Of a stretch of 64,000 nucleotides of DNA, positions 42,787 through 52,111 are shown one piece after another; the stretch's first letter is position 1, and each line of letters begins with the position of its first letter. Location: assembly GCF_003856495.1 (NCBI RefSeq), contig NZ_CP034118.1, positions 2,268,182-2,332,181 on the forward strand, read 5' to 3'. The stretch comes from Staphylospora marina. GTDB taxonomy: Bacteria > Bacillota > Bacilli > Thermoactinomycetales > Thermoactinomycetaceae. The notes beneath the pieces were generated by a model that searched no databases, was not told the DNA's origin, and saw nothing but the letters and a program-made list of their open reading frames with translations. A program made the translations under genes and the position numbers.

Positions 42787-44544
42787 TCATTTCCGGTTCT
42801 CCTGCCGAACCGGCTCCCCGAATGTCTCGCCTTCGAACCGGACCGCCGAGTCGAACAGTTCCATCGATGGAAGAGTTCCGCTTCCGATGCCGAATTCCTC
42901 CGGCCGCCAGGTGCGGCGGACAAAATAGTCGGCCAACTTTGCCAGACGGTGGGTGCCACGGGTGTTTGCGGCATGTTGCGCCTCGTCCAGCAGACGGACG
43001 GCCCGGCACACATCGGCCAGCTCATCCGCCAATTTGCGGGCGCAGGCGTTTTGCGTCAGGGAATCGGCCCGCACCACCCGGTGAACGTGCTCCCGGATTT
43101 TCGGGATTTCCCGTGACACGATGTCTTTCGCCCGTTCGAGATCTGGCAGCGTGACGGCAGCCAGGCACCGCTCCGCGTCCTCGAGCAGAAGGCATCCGCC
43201 GTCCGGTCTTGCCGCCGCCTCCTTGGCCAACAACTTCACCACTTCCAGCCCCATGATGTTGGAAGTGCCCTCCCACACAGTATTCACCTGGGCGTCGCGA
43301 AGCAGACGGGGAGTGACGAAATCCTCGATGTATCCGTTCCCGCCGTGAAGTTCCAAAGCGGCCCGGGTGTGGGATACGGCATCTTCGCTGCACCGGTATT
43401 TGGCCAGAGCCAGCCACAGCCGCAGCCGGAGGGTTTCGGCGTCCGTTTCCTTTCCTTCCGTGTGAACGGTGTCAAAGCGACGGATCATCTCCGCGGCGAG
43501 CGCCCAGTTGGCCTCGATGTCGGTGATCATGTCCAGCAGCGTTTGCCGCACCATCGGATAATCGGTGATCGGACGGCCGAACGCATGACGCCGGGACGCG
43601 TAAACGGCGGCTTCCAGGAACGCGCGACGGGACAGGGCGAGCGATCCGGTGGCGGTGCACAGCCGGGAGATGTTCAACGCTTCCGCCATATAGCGGAATC
43701 CCTGGTTTTCCTCCCCGACCAGCTCGGCTTCTGCACCGTTTAAAATCAATTCGCCGCTGGGCACCGCCCGGACGCCCAGCTTGTCCTTGAGCCGGCGGAT
43801 GGAGATGCGGTTTTTCTCCCCGTTTTCCAGCTCCCGCGGCATGAGGAACAGGCTGAGACCTTTTGTTCCCGGAATGTCGCCGGTGCGCGCCAAAATGACG
43901 GACACGCCGGCATCGCAGTTGCTGGCAAACCATTTTTCCCCGGTGAGCAACCAGCGGTTTCCTTCTTTCACCGCGCAGGTGGAAACGGCTCCCACATCGG
44001 ATCCGCCCTGAATCTCGGTGAGGAGGGTGGCTCCCTGCATCAGCGTGTTCCGGTCCATCGAAGCGAGCCGGGGCAGGTATTTGCGCTTCTGCTCTTCACT
44101 GCCGAACTTCTCCAGCACAAACGCGACGGCCATGGTCAGCGTGACCGGACAGGTGAAGCCCACTTCCGCCTGGGACATCAGATAGAACATCATCTGGGTG
44201 TAGAAAAACGGGATCTTTTGCGGTGCATCTTCCCGATACCTCCAGCCCACGACTCCCGTCTCGTAGCAATCTCCCACGGTGGCGAGATATCCCTCGTTGT
44301 AACGGATCTCATTCACTTCCCGCCCTTCCCGGTCATAGCGGACGAGCACCGGTGCCCCGTCCCGATCGGTGTGGGCGGCGCGGCGGTTCATCGGACCGGC
44401 GCAATACGCGCCCAGGTCCAGGAGGCGCTTTTCGCCCCACTCCCTGAGAGGGGCCAGATCCCGTTCCACATAGTGACGCATCGTCCAGTCGCTTTCATAC
44501 CAGTTGAGTTCCGTGGCGTCCCGAAAGCGGCTGTAGTCAAACAT
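42787..44544 (-). CDS. AidB-type acyl-CoA dehydrogenase family protein
   Basis: A 585-residue flavoprotein. The N-terminal segment (LNWYESDWTMRHYVERDL) and the YRYEDAPQK-like insert are those of the AidB/ACAD11-like branch. Motifs: MQGATLLTEIQGGSDVGAVST and LTGEKWFASNCDAGV for substrate and FAD binding, and HGGNGYIEDFVTPRLLRDAQVNTVWEGTSNIMGLE at the C-terminal catalytic region. The substrate is unknown; AidB is linked to alkylation damage in E. coli. Start ATG after GAGGAGGAAG. It lies alone after cas6, and marks the end of the accessory block. The 234 bp between cas6 and its stop hold nothing I can name. Confidence 0.9.
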   Translation of the reverse strand: MFDYSRFRDATELNWYESDWTMRHYVERDLAPLREWGEKRLLDLGAYCAGPMNRRAAHTDRDGAPVLVRYDREGREVNEIRYNEGYLATVGDCYETGVVGWRYREDAPQKIPFFYTQMMFYLMSQAEVGFTCPVTLTMAVAFVLEKFGSEEQKRKYLPRLASMDRNTLMQGATLLTEIQGGSDVGAVSTCAVKEGNRWLLTGEKWFASNCDAGVSVILARTGDIPGTKGLSLFLMPRELENGEKNRISIRRLKDKLGVRAVPSGELILNGAEAELVGEENQGFRYMAEALNISRLCTATGSLALSRRAFLEAAVYASRRHAFGRPITDYPMVRQTLLDMITDIEANWALAAEMIRRFDTVHTEGKETDAETLRLRLWLALAKYRCSEDAVSHTRAALELHGGNGYIEDFVTPRLLRDAQVNTVWEGTSNIMGLEVVKLLAKEAAARPDGGCLLLEDAERCLAAVTLPDLERAKDIVSREIPKIREHVHRVVRADSLTQNACARKLADELADVCRAVRLLDEAQHAANTRGTHRLAKLADYFVRRTWRPEEFGIGSGTLPSMELFDSAVRFEGETFGEPVRQENRK

Positions 44545-44668
44545 GTCCTCGCTTCCTCCTCCTCGATGGAAATGATCCGATTTTTTGCTGAGTTTGTATC
44601 AACTTCTACTCATTCTGAATTGTATTTGCATTCTCCTGTCTGTCAGAAGCGATTGCCGGACAAAGAAA

Positions 44669-44687
44669 AACTCCCTCATCGGGAGTT
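44669..44687 (-). terminator. Intrinsic terminator after the surface-protein gene
   Basis: AACTCCC (44669-44675) and GGGAGTT (44681-44687); the minus strand continues TTTCTTTG. Confidence 0.75.
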
Positions 44688-44713
44688 GAGTTCACGCAAC
44701 GTCGGTTCGTCGC

Positions 44714-45988
44714 TCACATTCTCCGGTACACCCGGATCCAGAGGAAGACGGCGCCGATGACCGCAAGAACGATCGGACCGAACACCCAAAGGGGCAGGTT
44801 TCCGTTCTTCTTCCGTTGTCCGGAATCGTCATCGCCCGAAGGGGTGCCGGTGCTTCCGTCGTTGTCATCCCCGTCTCCGGTGTCGTCGTTGTTTCCGCTG
44901 TCATCGTCATCGTTGTCTTCGGGCGGAGTCGTGCCGGGATCCTCCGACCCGGGGTCATCCGCCGGAGGTTTGGTGCCTCCGCTTTGGTTGTTGCCGTCGT
45001 CACCGCCGGGGGGATTGCCGGATCCGGAAGTGATTTTCACCGTTTTCGAGTCCGTCAGAATGCGGCTCTTGCCGGAAACGGTGCCGTCAAATTTGACATG
45101 CAAGGTGTACGTGCCCACCGGAATCTGCTCAAAGCGGGCCGAAGCAGACTTGGCGGAAGTGGTTTTGGTGGTTCCCTGTTTCACGATCTTGCCTTTGGAG
45201 TCCTTCAGCTGGAACGTCCAGGTACCGGTGGCTTTTTCGCCGTACACCAGCGTACCGAACGCTTCCATGCCGGCGGAACCCGGCTCCACGCGGGCCTGGA
45301 TTCCCTCTTTCACATACTTGCATTCGCTGGCGACGATCACCCGATACCCGTCCACCGTTCCTTCAAAGCTGATTTCCGCCTCGTAGCGGCCCGGAGTGTT
45401 GCCGATGTTCAGGAACGAAGTGTCGTGATCTCCGGTGTGTTTGAACACGCGCCCCGTTCCTTTTTCCTTGTACATCCAGGTTCCCTGGGCTTTGTAGTCG
45501 CCTTCCAGACGGGCGTACAGGTAAAAGCGCTCTTTCGCCCGCTCAAAATCGACGCTGCAGCGGATGCCGAAGCCTTCCGGCTCTTCAAACGGCGGAGGAG
45601 CCACAAAGGTGTTTGAAGCGGTCACCTGTTTCGGAGTCCCCGAAGGATCGGCGTTTTTGAACGTGACGGTCACCTGGTAGGTTTTCCCGGTTTCAAACAG
45701 GTTCAGTTTGAAATAGGTGGTGCATTGGGCCGCACATCCTTCGGTTTCCGTCCGCGTCCCGACTCCGTCGATCGTGTATGTCCAGATCCCCTTGTCGATC
45801 GTTGAAGGATCCAAGTTTGTCAGCTTGGCAGTCACCACCAGCACATTGTCCATCTCGGACCTGCCCGCGTGAATCTCCATGCCCGGTTCGGCGGCGTGAG
45901 CGACTTCCGCCCATGGAGAGACGGCCAGCATCAAGGAGAACAACGTCAGCCAAACCAACCATCCGAGCCAACCGCGTTTACGCTTCAA
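44714..45988 (-). CDS. Secreted, membrane-anchored Ig-like surface protein
   Basis: A 424-residue protein. Signal peptide with basic start (KRKRGWLGWLVWLTLFSLMLAVSPWAEVAHA), cleaved probably after AHA. Three beta-sandwich-like units of about 95 residues follow; each carries GTWxY or GTWTF and a Gly-Thr-Tyr motif (GIWTYTIDGVGTRTE, GTWMYKEKGTGRVFKHTGD, GTWTFQLKDSKGKIVKQGT). Then comes an Asp/Gly/Asn/Pro linker and a C-terminal membrane span (LPLWVFGPIVLAVIGAVFLW) with a basic tail. TTG at 45988 is taken as start because AAAGGGGGT is at a suitable distance. Likely displays the domains outside the cell; ligand unknown. Confidence 0.78.
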   Translation of the reverse strand: MKRKRGWLGWLVWLTLFSLMLAVSPWAEVAHAAEPGMEIHAGRSEMDNVLVVTAKLTNLDPSTIDKGIWTYTIDGVGTRTETEGCAAQCTTYFKLNLFETGKTYQVTVTFKNADPSGTPKQVTASNTFVAPPPFEEPEGFGIRCSVDFERAKERFYLYARLEGDYKAQGTWMYKEKGTGRVFKHTGDHDTSFLNIGNTPGRYEAEISFEGTVDGYRVIVASECKYVKEGIQARVEPGSAGMEAFGTLVYGEKATGTWTFQLKDSKGKIVKQGTTKTTSAKSASARFEQIPVGTYTLHVKFDGTVSGKSRILTDSKTVKITSGSGNPPGGDDGNNQSGGTKPPADDPGSEDPGTTPPEDNDDDDSGNNDDTGDGDDNDGSTGTPSGDDDSGQRKKNGNLPLWVFGPIVLAVIGAVFLWIRVYRRM

Positions 45989-46147
45989 CGGAAAGACCCC
46001 CTTTGATACAACAAACAAATTTTTATGATTGTGAATTTTCTGTATACATCATCATTATACCACATTTTGTCATTCGTTTTAAAGTATTTTATTCAATAAT
46101 AAAATGATGTTTCTCGTCTCCCGTCCAAAATTCCTCTCAAAAGGACT

Positions 46148-46186
46148 CACGCCCGGCTTCCCGCAAAAACGGGAAACCGGGCGTGA
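46148..46186 (-). terminator. Hairpin terminator after the small membrane gene
   Basis: TCACGCCCGG and CCGGGCGTGA with inner TTCCCG/CGGGAA (one mismatch). On the minus strand GTCCTTTTGAG follows. Confidence 0.65.
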
Positions 46187-46241
46187 ATCCCTCCGACCCG
46201 GACACTTCCGGACCACCTGTTCCGTCACATTTCCTTCTTCT

Positions 46242-46622
46242 TTACGACTCCCGCACCTTCGCCGGCCGCGGCCGCAGCGCGGGAGTTTGCGGTATGTACT
46301 TCTCCACCTGATACCCCGCGCAGATTCCCCACCAGATGTAATTCACCAGCAGAAACACGCCGAATTTTCCCCACAGCGTCCCCGGGACGATCAGATCAAA
46401 GGCGATCAGATAGCCGGGAAGAATGGCCAGCTGGGCCATGTTCCCCAACTGATCGGCCATTTCCCAGTAGTACACTTCCTCCACCCGGAGAAGCTTTTCG
46501 CCGTAGCGGAGCCTGAGAAACGGACGCACGCTGGAGTAGTAGAAGAAGCCGGGGATCCCCAACAGTCTGCGGTTGACGGCCATCATCAGATAGGTGCCGA
46601 TGATCAGGAGGATGTATTCCAT
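46242..46622 (-). CDS. Membrane protein, unknown function
   Basis: A 126-residue protein with three hydrophobic segments (residues 2-18, 66-84, 88-106) and an Arg/Pro-rich cytoplasmic tail. Between them lies a conserved-looking RLRYGEKLLRVEEVYYWEMADQLG loop. No family recognised. Start ATG at 46622 after GAGGTGACC. It stands alone; 290 AT-rich bases with no gene separate it from the ABC permease. Confidence 0.6.
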   Translation of the reverse strand: MEYILLIIGTYLMMAVNRRLLGIPGFFYYSSVRPFLRLRYGEKLLRVEEVYYWEMADQLGNMAQLAILPGYLIAFDLIVPGTLWGKFGVFLLVNYIWWGICAGYQVEKYIPQTPALRPRPAKVRES

Positions 46623-46870
46623 GGGGTCACCTCGTCTCGAAGGGATCCGTCAAAATCAGATAAAAGAAGGCATATTTATTCATTTCTATATCAAATTATT
46701 TTATCCTTCATCTATAATAAAAAATTTCTCTCCATTTTCAACAAAAATTTGACGTCGGAAATTCACCGATTCATTCGTGGAAATAATGTGCAAACAGACC
46801 GGCCGGTCGGTTGGCACGGGTCAACAAACGGACTTTTTTCGGAAAATGTTCGCGATTTTAAAAAAATAAA

Positions 46871-46903
46871 CGGATCTTCTCCCTTCCCGGGAGAGATCCG
46901 CTT
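46871..46903 (-). terminator. Terminator after the ABC transporter operon
   Basis: CGGATCTTCTCCC and GGGAGAGATCCG (46871-46900, one bulge); the minus strand continues TTTATTTTTTT. Confidence 0.85.
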
Positions 46904-46911
46904 GCTTTCGT

Positions 46912-47637
46912 TCAATGCCAGTCCCGGCTCACAAATCTTGCCCATCCTCCGCCGAAAAACAGGACAAAGCCTGCGAGGATCACCACATAAAAGGTTGCCG
47001 GCGAAACGGAAAACCAGGTTTGTCCGGAAGGGATCATGGCCAGGAACGGTTGGGACCACGGATACCAGGGACCGAGCGTGGCGGAGTTGGCCACCAGGAT
47101 GGACGGCACGGTGAAAACGGCATTGACGGCGATGGCTGCCCCGAAATTTCTCCAACGCCATGCGGCCCACAGCTGCAGGGCCGTCAGCGGCAACATGGCC
47201 ACCCATCCCGCCGCCGTCGTTTTCAGGTACGTGTCCCACGGAATCGGCCCCGGATGCCCCGCGATCCAGCCGGACAAGAGGACAGCTGCTCCGAACAGGA
47301 GCTGCATCAGGGCGACCGCCAGAATCAACAGAAGGTATTTCGCCCCGTACACGTGCGACCGGGAGACCGGCAGCGCGAGCAGTTGTTTCCAGCCGCCTCC
47401 CGCATGCTCCGTGCGACAGAGCACGGCGGCGATCACGCCGGAGATCAGCGGCAACCAGAGTGATGCATACGATGAGACCGCGAAGAAATACGATGCCAGC
47501 CAGGGCGACCATTCGGGATGGACATCGGGACCTCCGGATGCCATGCCGGCGGAAATCAGCGGTCCCACGAGAGCCAGCCCCAGAATCAGACCGCGACGGG
47601 CTTTCATCCATTCCGCGATCAGGACGCGTGAAAACAT
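46912..47637 (-). CDS. ABC-2 permease, LanG/BcrB-like subunit
   Basis: A 241-residue permease with six membrane helices, starting MFSRVLIAEWMKARRGLILGLALVGPLISAGMA. The N-terminal amphipathic AEWMKARR and the central GGGWKQLLALPVSRSHVYGAKYLLL are typical of the lantibiotic-immunity or bacitracin-type permeases. ATG at 47637 is chosen because AGGAGG is exactly 6 bases upstream. Last gene of the set ATPase - permease - permease. Confidence 0.87.
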   Translation of the reverse strand: MFSRVLIAEWMKARRGLILGLALVGPLISAGMASGGPDVHPEWSPWLASYFFAVSSYASLWLPLISGVIAAVLCRTEHAGGGWKQLLALPVSRSHVYGAKYLLLILAVALMQLLFGAAVLLSGWIAGHPGPIPWDTYLKTTAAGWVAMLPLTALQLWAAWRWRNFGAAIAVNAVFTVPSILVANSATLGPWYPWSQPFLAMIPSGQTWFSVSPATFYVVILAGFVLFFGGGWARFVSRDWH

Positions 47638-47651
47638 GTCCATCCTCCTTT

Positions 47652-48374
47652 TCATCGGAACTCTCTCAGGGAAACATGCACGGAAGCGGCAACGATGATC
47701 AGCGGGAAAACGATGAGGGAAATCCCCACCCACTGCGCCGCCCCCTCCGTGAACGGATAGGCATGGTTCGGCCACGACCAGATCCACCAGTGGAGATGGA
47801 GGTCCCGCCGAAACGCCAGGTACGGGCCGAGCAGGGCCCCCACCCCCCCGACCGTCACCGGCAAGGCCTGGTTTCTCCGGACCAGCGACAACCAGAGCTG
47901 CAGAGCGAGGAACGGCAGGGTGGCGATGAGCGGCCAGAACACCAGGCGGGTGAGATCCGCCCACGGAACCGGGGCGGGAAGGCCCGCCACGAGTCCGAAC
48001 CCCCCGATGCAGAGAACGGTGAGACCGCCGGCAAACAGCAACAACATCATCAACCAGACGGCTTTTCCCACCACCCAGACAAAACGGGGAAGGGGAAGTG
48101 CGAGAAGCTGTTTCCATCCGTCGGAATCGTGCTCATGACCGGCCGCCACGGCGGAGGTCAACATGCTCCCGACCATCAGAGTCAGCGGAAGCAGGGCGAA
48201 CACCCAGAAGAACAGTCCCTGTTCCCCGTTCCATCCGCGCGGGAGCAGATATTCCGCACGGAGGCCGTAATTGACGACTTGGCAAAACACCATGGCCACC
48301 GGACCGAGCAGCGTCAACCACATCACCCAGGTGCGACGCAGCTTCATCCATTCCGCGGCGAGCACTCGCCCCAT
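47652..48374 (-). CDS. ABC-2 permease, LanE/BcrB-like subunit
   Basis: A 240-residue paralogue of the next permease: MGRVLAAEWMKLRRTWVMWLTLLGP and DGWKQLLALPLPRFVWVVGKAVWL align with its sequence. Six membrane helices. Its ATG overlaps the ATPase stop by one base (TGATG), so the two are translationally coupled. Confidence 0.88.
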   Translation of the reverse strand: MGRVLAAEWMKLRRTWVMWLTLLGPVAMVFCQVVNYGLRAEYLLPRGWNGEQGLFFWVFALLPLTLMVGSMLTSAVAAGHEHDSDGWKQLLALPLPRFVWVVGKAVWLMMLLLFAGGLTVLCIGGFGLVAGLPAPVPWADLTRLVFWPLIATLPFLALQLWLSLVRRNQALPVTVGGVGALLGPYLAFRRDLHLHWWIWSWPNHAYPFTEGAAQWVGISLIVFPLIIVAASVHVSLREFR

Positions 48375-49288
48375 CACAGGCTGTTCCCCCTTCCGGTCAG
48401 CTCGATGAACAGGTGTTCCAGGTTCTTGCCGGCAGACGCCACCCGGTAGACGGAATGCCCGCTTTCCACCAACACCCGCACCATCGCCGCGGTCTGCTCC
48501 CGGTCGGTCTCGTCCGCGCACAGACAGCCTCCGTCCCGGCGGACGGACCATCCCCGCCGTTTCAAGACGGTCTCCGCCTCTTCCGGGCGATCCGTCTCGA
48601 TCTCCAGGCGACCATTGCCCCGGGCGCGCAGTTCATCCAGAGACCCTTGGAAAACCAATCGTCCGTCGGCGATGATGCCCGCATGCGTGGCGATCTGCTC
48701 CACTTCCCCGAGCAGGTGGCTGGAGACAAACACCGTGGTGCCGGACTCCTTCGGCAATTCCCGGATCAGCTCCCGCATTTCCTGCATCCCTGCCGGATCG
48801 AGCCCGTTGGTCGGCTCGTCGAGAATCAACAGCTCCGGCTCTCCCAGCAGCGCCGCCGCGATGCCGAGCCGCTGCTTCATCCCCAGCGAATACGTCCCCG
48901 CCCGCCGGTGGGCGTTCTTCTCCAGCCGCACCTGCTCCAGCACGTCCCCGATCCGCCGCTCGGGCACCCCCAGCAGCGTGGCCATCACCTTCAGGTTTTG
49001 GTATCCGGTCAGGTGACCGTAGACGGTGGGGGTTTCCACCAGGGATCCGATGCGGCGCAGGACCGTCCGGCGATGTTCTCCCGGATCCATGCCGAACAGC
49101 CGGATCCGCCCTTCCGTAGGGCGCATCAGTCCCAACAACATCCGGATGGTGGTCGTCTTGCCCGCGCCGTTTGGACCGAGAAAGCCGTACACCACTCCCT
49201 TCGGCACGCGAAGATCCAAACCGTCGACGGACACTTTTTGTCCGAATCGCTTGCGCAAACCTTCCGTTTCAATGACATAACGGCTCAT
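48374..49288 (-). CDS. ABC transporter ATP-binding protein, LanF/BcrA-like
   Basis: A 304-residue ATPase. Walker A GPNGAGKTTT (about residue 40), signature YSLGMKQRLGIA, Walker B LLILDEPTNGLDP, switch His VSSHLL. The C-terminal 80 residues form the BcrA-type extension. In this family the complex pumps peptide antibiotics out of the membrane. GAGGTGAGGAAG precedes the start at 49288. The two-component genes lie directly upstream and probably control it. Confidence 0.92.
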   Translation of the reverse strand: MSRYVIETEGLRKRFGQKVSVDGLDLRVPKGVVYGFLGPNGAGKTTTIRMLLGLMRPTEGRIRLFGMDPGEHRRTVLRRIGSLVETPTVYGHLTGYQNLKVMATLLGVPERRIGDVLEQVRLEKNAHRRAGTYSLGMKQRLGIAAALLGEPELLILDEPTNGLDPAGMQEMRELIRELPKESGTTVFVSSHLLGEVEQIATHAGIIADGRLVFQGSLDELRARGNGRLEIETDRPEEAETVLKRRGWSVRRDGGCLCADETDREQTAAMVRVLVESGHSVYRVASAGKNLEHLFIELTGRGNSL

Positions 49289-49409
49289 CTTCCTCACCTC
49301 GCCCTCCATTATGAAAGGAGGGGTTGAACGGGAGATGAGCCGCCGCTGAACGGACGGAAAAATGAAGCTGAACGGAAGATGAACAAACCGCCTGCAGGCC
49401 CCCCTTCGC

Positions 49410-51182
49410 TTAATCACCGGCGGGATCTGCGGATGTCACTGAATCAAAGCGGATGGTCAGCCGGGTGCCTCTGCCCGGTTCACTGTCCACCTGGATGTCA
49501 CCGCCGTGCGCCCGGGCCAGGCTCCGGGCGATGGCCATCCCCAGACCGGTGCCTTCCCGGTCCGCCGTGCTGGTGCCCCGGAAATAGCGGTCAAACAGGC
49601 GGGAGACGGTTTCCCGGTCCATCCCCCGTCCGTTGTCTTCGATGACGATCAACGGCGTGCCGCCGTTTCCCGCGGATACCGAGACCCGGATGACCGTCCC
49701 GGGCGGATTGTGCAGCAAGGCATTGGTGAGCAGATTGTCCAGCATGCGGAGAAACCAGCGGGAGTCCACCGAAAACGGAACCGGCTCGTCCGGAGCTTCG
49801 AAGCGGATGTCAAATTCACTCGCCCGGGGATGATTGGCCAGGCTCACCACGGCCCTTCGCACCAGCTCCACCGTGTCGGTTTCCTTCATATCCAGGGGCA
49901 GGGCATCGTTTTTCAAGCGGAACGTCAGGTTGAGATCCTCAATGAGTTTTTCCATGTGGGACGCTTTGTCGAGAATCACCCGGGCATGGCGGCGCATCTC
50001 CGCCGGATCCCACTCGTAGGACTCTTCCGCCAGCAAGGCGGCATACCCCTTCACGGAGCTGAGCGGCGTTTTCAGATCGTGCGAGATGCCGGCCAGCCAT
50101 TCCTCGCGCGTCTCTTCCAGTTTCCGGCGGCGCTCCGCGTTTTCGCGCAACGTGTCCGTCAGGCGCTGCAAGGCCGCGAACACTTCCCGGAACATGCGAT
50201 ACGGCCGGCGAAGTTTCCCCGTCCGGGGATTCCGGCTGCGCGCCGCTCCCTTCCGGTTGACCGGCTCCCGGTAGACTCCGTTTGACAGGGCGGTCAGCCA
50301 ATCCATCATGTGCAGCACCGGAAAACCCATGCTCCGCCCGAACAGAAGCGCCACCGCCAGGATGACCACGAGCAGGATGACGGGAAAGATCCGGAGCACA
50401 AACTCCTGAAGCTGGTTGAACCGATAATCCGCCAGCACGCTTTGTCCCGGTTCCGTTTGCATCCTTGCATTGTTCCCCAGCAAAAAAACCATCCGCTTGC
50501 CGTCTTTCTCTTCCACTCCGTGGATGAAAGAAGTGCCGTGCCGATACCGCTCGATGAACGACCCCGGGGAGTGAAAGACGCGCTCTCCGGAGGGACGCAG
50601 ATGGGAAAACAGCTCTTGGCCGTTTTCATCCAACACCTGCAACCATCCGCCGCTCTTTTCCACCCGGTCCAACAGGGGTTCCGGAACGGTCAGGCGCCCG
50701 TCCTGCCAGCGGCTCTGCCGGCGGATCTCCCGAAGCAGCCGCACATCGTCCAACGGAAGCCCCATCACCCAAGTGTACGGCTTGCCGTCACGCGAGCTGT
50801 GCCAGGTATACAGATGCCACCCCGTTTCATGGCTTCGATCCTGCCACGTTTTCAGTTCCCAGACGGCATACCGGTCCGGCCAATCCGGCGGCTTGCCGCG
50901 GGCAAACACTTGCCGTCCGTCCGGGCCCAGGATCTGCAGCCATCCGCCCCGCCGGTCCAGTTTCGCAAGAACGCGCGGATCGACTTCCGGCGCTCCGGAC
51001 CGCAGATCGGTCCGTTCCACCGCCTCCACCAACAGATCCCGCGGAAGCGGAAACTTTTCCTCCTGCAACCCCGACCAGCGCAGCAGTGCTTTCCACAACA
51101 CCAAGTACATCCCCAGGATCAGCACGAACACCAATCCCAGCCGCCACAGAAACGCCCACGTGATCCTTCCGCGCAGCTTCAT
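49410..51182 (-). CDS. Sensor histidine kinase with duplicated extracellular sensor segment
   Basis: A 590-residue kinase. TM1 at about 10-32, TM2 at about 262-282, an extracellular region of about 230 residues between. This region contains two similar stretches, RGGWLQILGPDGRQVFARG (about 78-96) and SGGWLQVLDENGQELFSHL (about 177-195), each followed by a DGKxxxxxxG segment. H-box ISHDLKTPLSSVKGY with His near 368, N-box DNLLTNALLHNP, G-boxes DNGRGM and GTGLGMAIARSLARAHGG. Its ATG overlaps the response-regulator stop (ATGA). Confidence 0.92.
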   Translation of the reverse strand: MKLRGRITWAFLWRLGLVFVLILGMYLVLWKALLRWSGLQEEKFPLPRDLLVEAVERTDLRSGAPEVDPRVLAKLDRRGGWLQILGPDGRQVFARGKPPDWPDRYAVWELKTWQDRSHETGWHLYTWHSSRDGKPYTWVMGLPLDDVRLLREIRRQSRWQDGRLTVPEPLLDRVEKSGGWLQVLDENGQELFSHLRPSGERVFHSPGSFIERYRHGTSFIHGVEEKDGKRMVFLLGNNARMQTEPGQSVLADYRFNQLQEFVLRIFPVILLVVILAVALLFGRSMGFPVLHMMDWLTALSNGVYREPVNRKGAARSRNPRTGKLRRPYRMFREVFAALQRLTDTLRENAERRRKLEETREEWLAGISHDLKTPLSSVKGYAALLAEESYEWDPAEMRRHARVILDKASHMEKLIEDLNLTFRLKNDALPLDMKETDTVELVRRAVVSLANHPRASEFDIRFEAPDEPVPFSVDSRWFLRMLDNLLTNALLHNPPGTVIRVSVSAGNGGTPLIVIEDNGRGMDRETVSRLFDRYFRGTSTADREGTGLGMAIARSLARAHGGDIQVDSEPGRGTRLTIRFDSVTSADPAGD

Positions 51183-51895
51183 GAGCCCGCCCTCCGGGAA
51201 GGATTCGTCAGCTTGTACCCCAGCCCCCGCACCGTCACGAGGAACTCGGGCTTTCCGGGGTCGCGCTCGATTTTTTCCCGAAGCCGGCGCACGTGGACCA
51301 TCACCGTGTTTTCATCGCCCAAGCTCTCCTCGCCCCACACCTGTTCATACAGCTGACCGCGGCTGAACACCCGGTCCGGATGCGCACACAAAAAAGCCAG
51401 CAGCTTGAATTCCATCGCCGGACAGGCCACCTCCCGTCCGTCCACCCACAGCTGTCCGGCTCCCACATCCACCCGAAACCGTCCGAAATCATACACCGGA
51501 GCCGGCGCTGCCGCTTCTTCCATGAGCTTCAGCCGACGGCACATCGCCTTCACCCGCGCGGCCAACTCCAACGGATTGAACGGCTTGGTCACATAATCGT
51601 CTCCCCCGGCGTCAAAGCCCGTCAGCTTGTCCGCATCCGCCGAGCGGGCCGTGAGAAAGAGAACGGGCGCGTCGCTGAACCGGCGGATCTCCCGGCACAC
51701 TTCAAAGCCGCTCCGATCCGGCAACATCACATCCAAAATGATCAAATGAGGCCGGAACCTCCGTGCCACCCTCACCGCTTCACCGCCGCTTCCCGCCGCC
51801 CCGATCTGCCTGAATCCCTCCTTCTCCAGCACGATCCGTACCAGATCCACGATTTCCCGCTCGTCGTCCACCACCAGGATGCGGACATCCGACAC
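51179..51895 (-). CDS. OmpR/PhoB-family response regulator
   Basis: A 238-residue regulator. Receiver domain with acidic pocket VDDE, phospho-acceptor Asp in LIILDVMLPDRSGFE, Thr/Ser FLTA and Lys VTKPFNP; the C-terminal winged helix carries VACPAMEFKLLAFLCAHPDRVFSRGQLYEQVWG and VMVHVRRLREKIE. It forms a pair with the kinase; the nearby ABC exporter is the probable target. Confidence 0.94.
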   Translation of the reverse strand: MSDVRILVVDDEREIVDLVRIVLEKEGFRQIGAAGSGGEAVRVARRFRPHLIILDVMLPDRSGFEVCREIRRFSDAPVLFLTARSADADKLTGFDAGGDDYVTKPFNPLELAARVKAMCRRLKLMEEAAAPAPVYDFGRFRVDVGAGQLWVDGREVACPAMEFKLLAFLCAHPDRVFSRGQLYEQVWGEESLGDENTVMVHVRRLREKIERDPGKPEFLVTVRGLGYKLTNPSRRAGS

Positions 51896-52059
51896 GCTTC
51901 ATCCCTCCGAAGGCCGTTGATCATGTCGGTATCATTGTAGCAAACAACAAACCGGCCCACGCCCGGACCGGTCAAAAATTCAGGTGGTGTTCAGGTGCAT
52001 CACATATGTGGCTTGCCGTTCTCATTTCGTTTCCCCCGATCACGCACCCAATCATGAAA

Positions 52060-52088
52060 CAGGTTGCCCGGTCGGGCCGGACAACCTG
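52060..52088 (-). terminator. Hairpin, weak terminator after pnkp
   Basis: CAGGTTG (52060-52066) and CAACCTG (52082-52088) with inner CCGG pairs; only TTTC follows on the minus strand. Confidence 0.5.
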
Positions 52089-52111
52089 ATCTTCCCCCCC
52101 ATCTTTTCTTC

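Noticed and set aside
46912-48117. Single 401-residue permease frame
   Set aside because: The upstream 160 residues are the shadow of the second permease gene; the ribosome site and family start place the true start at 47637.
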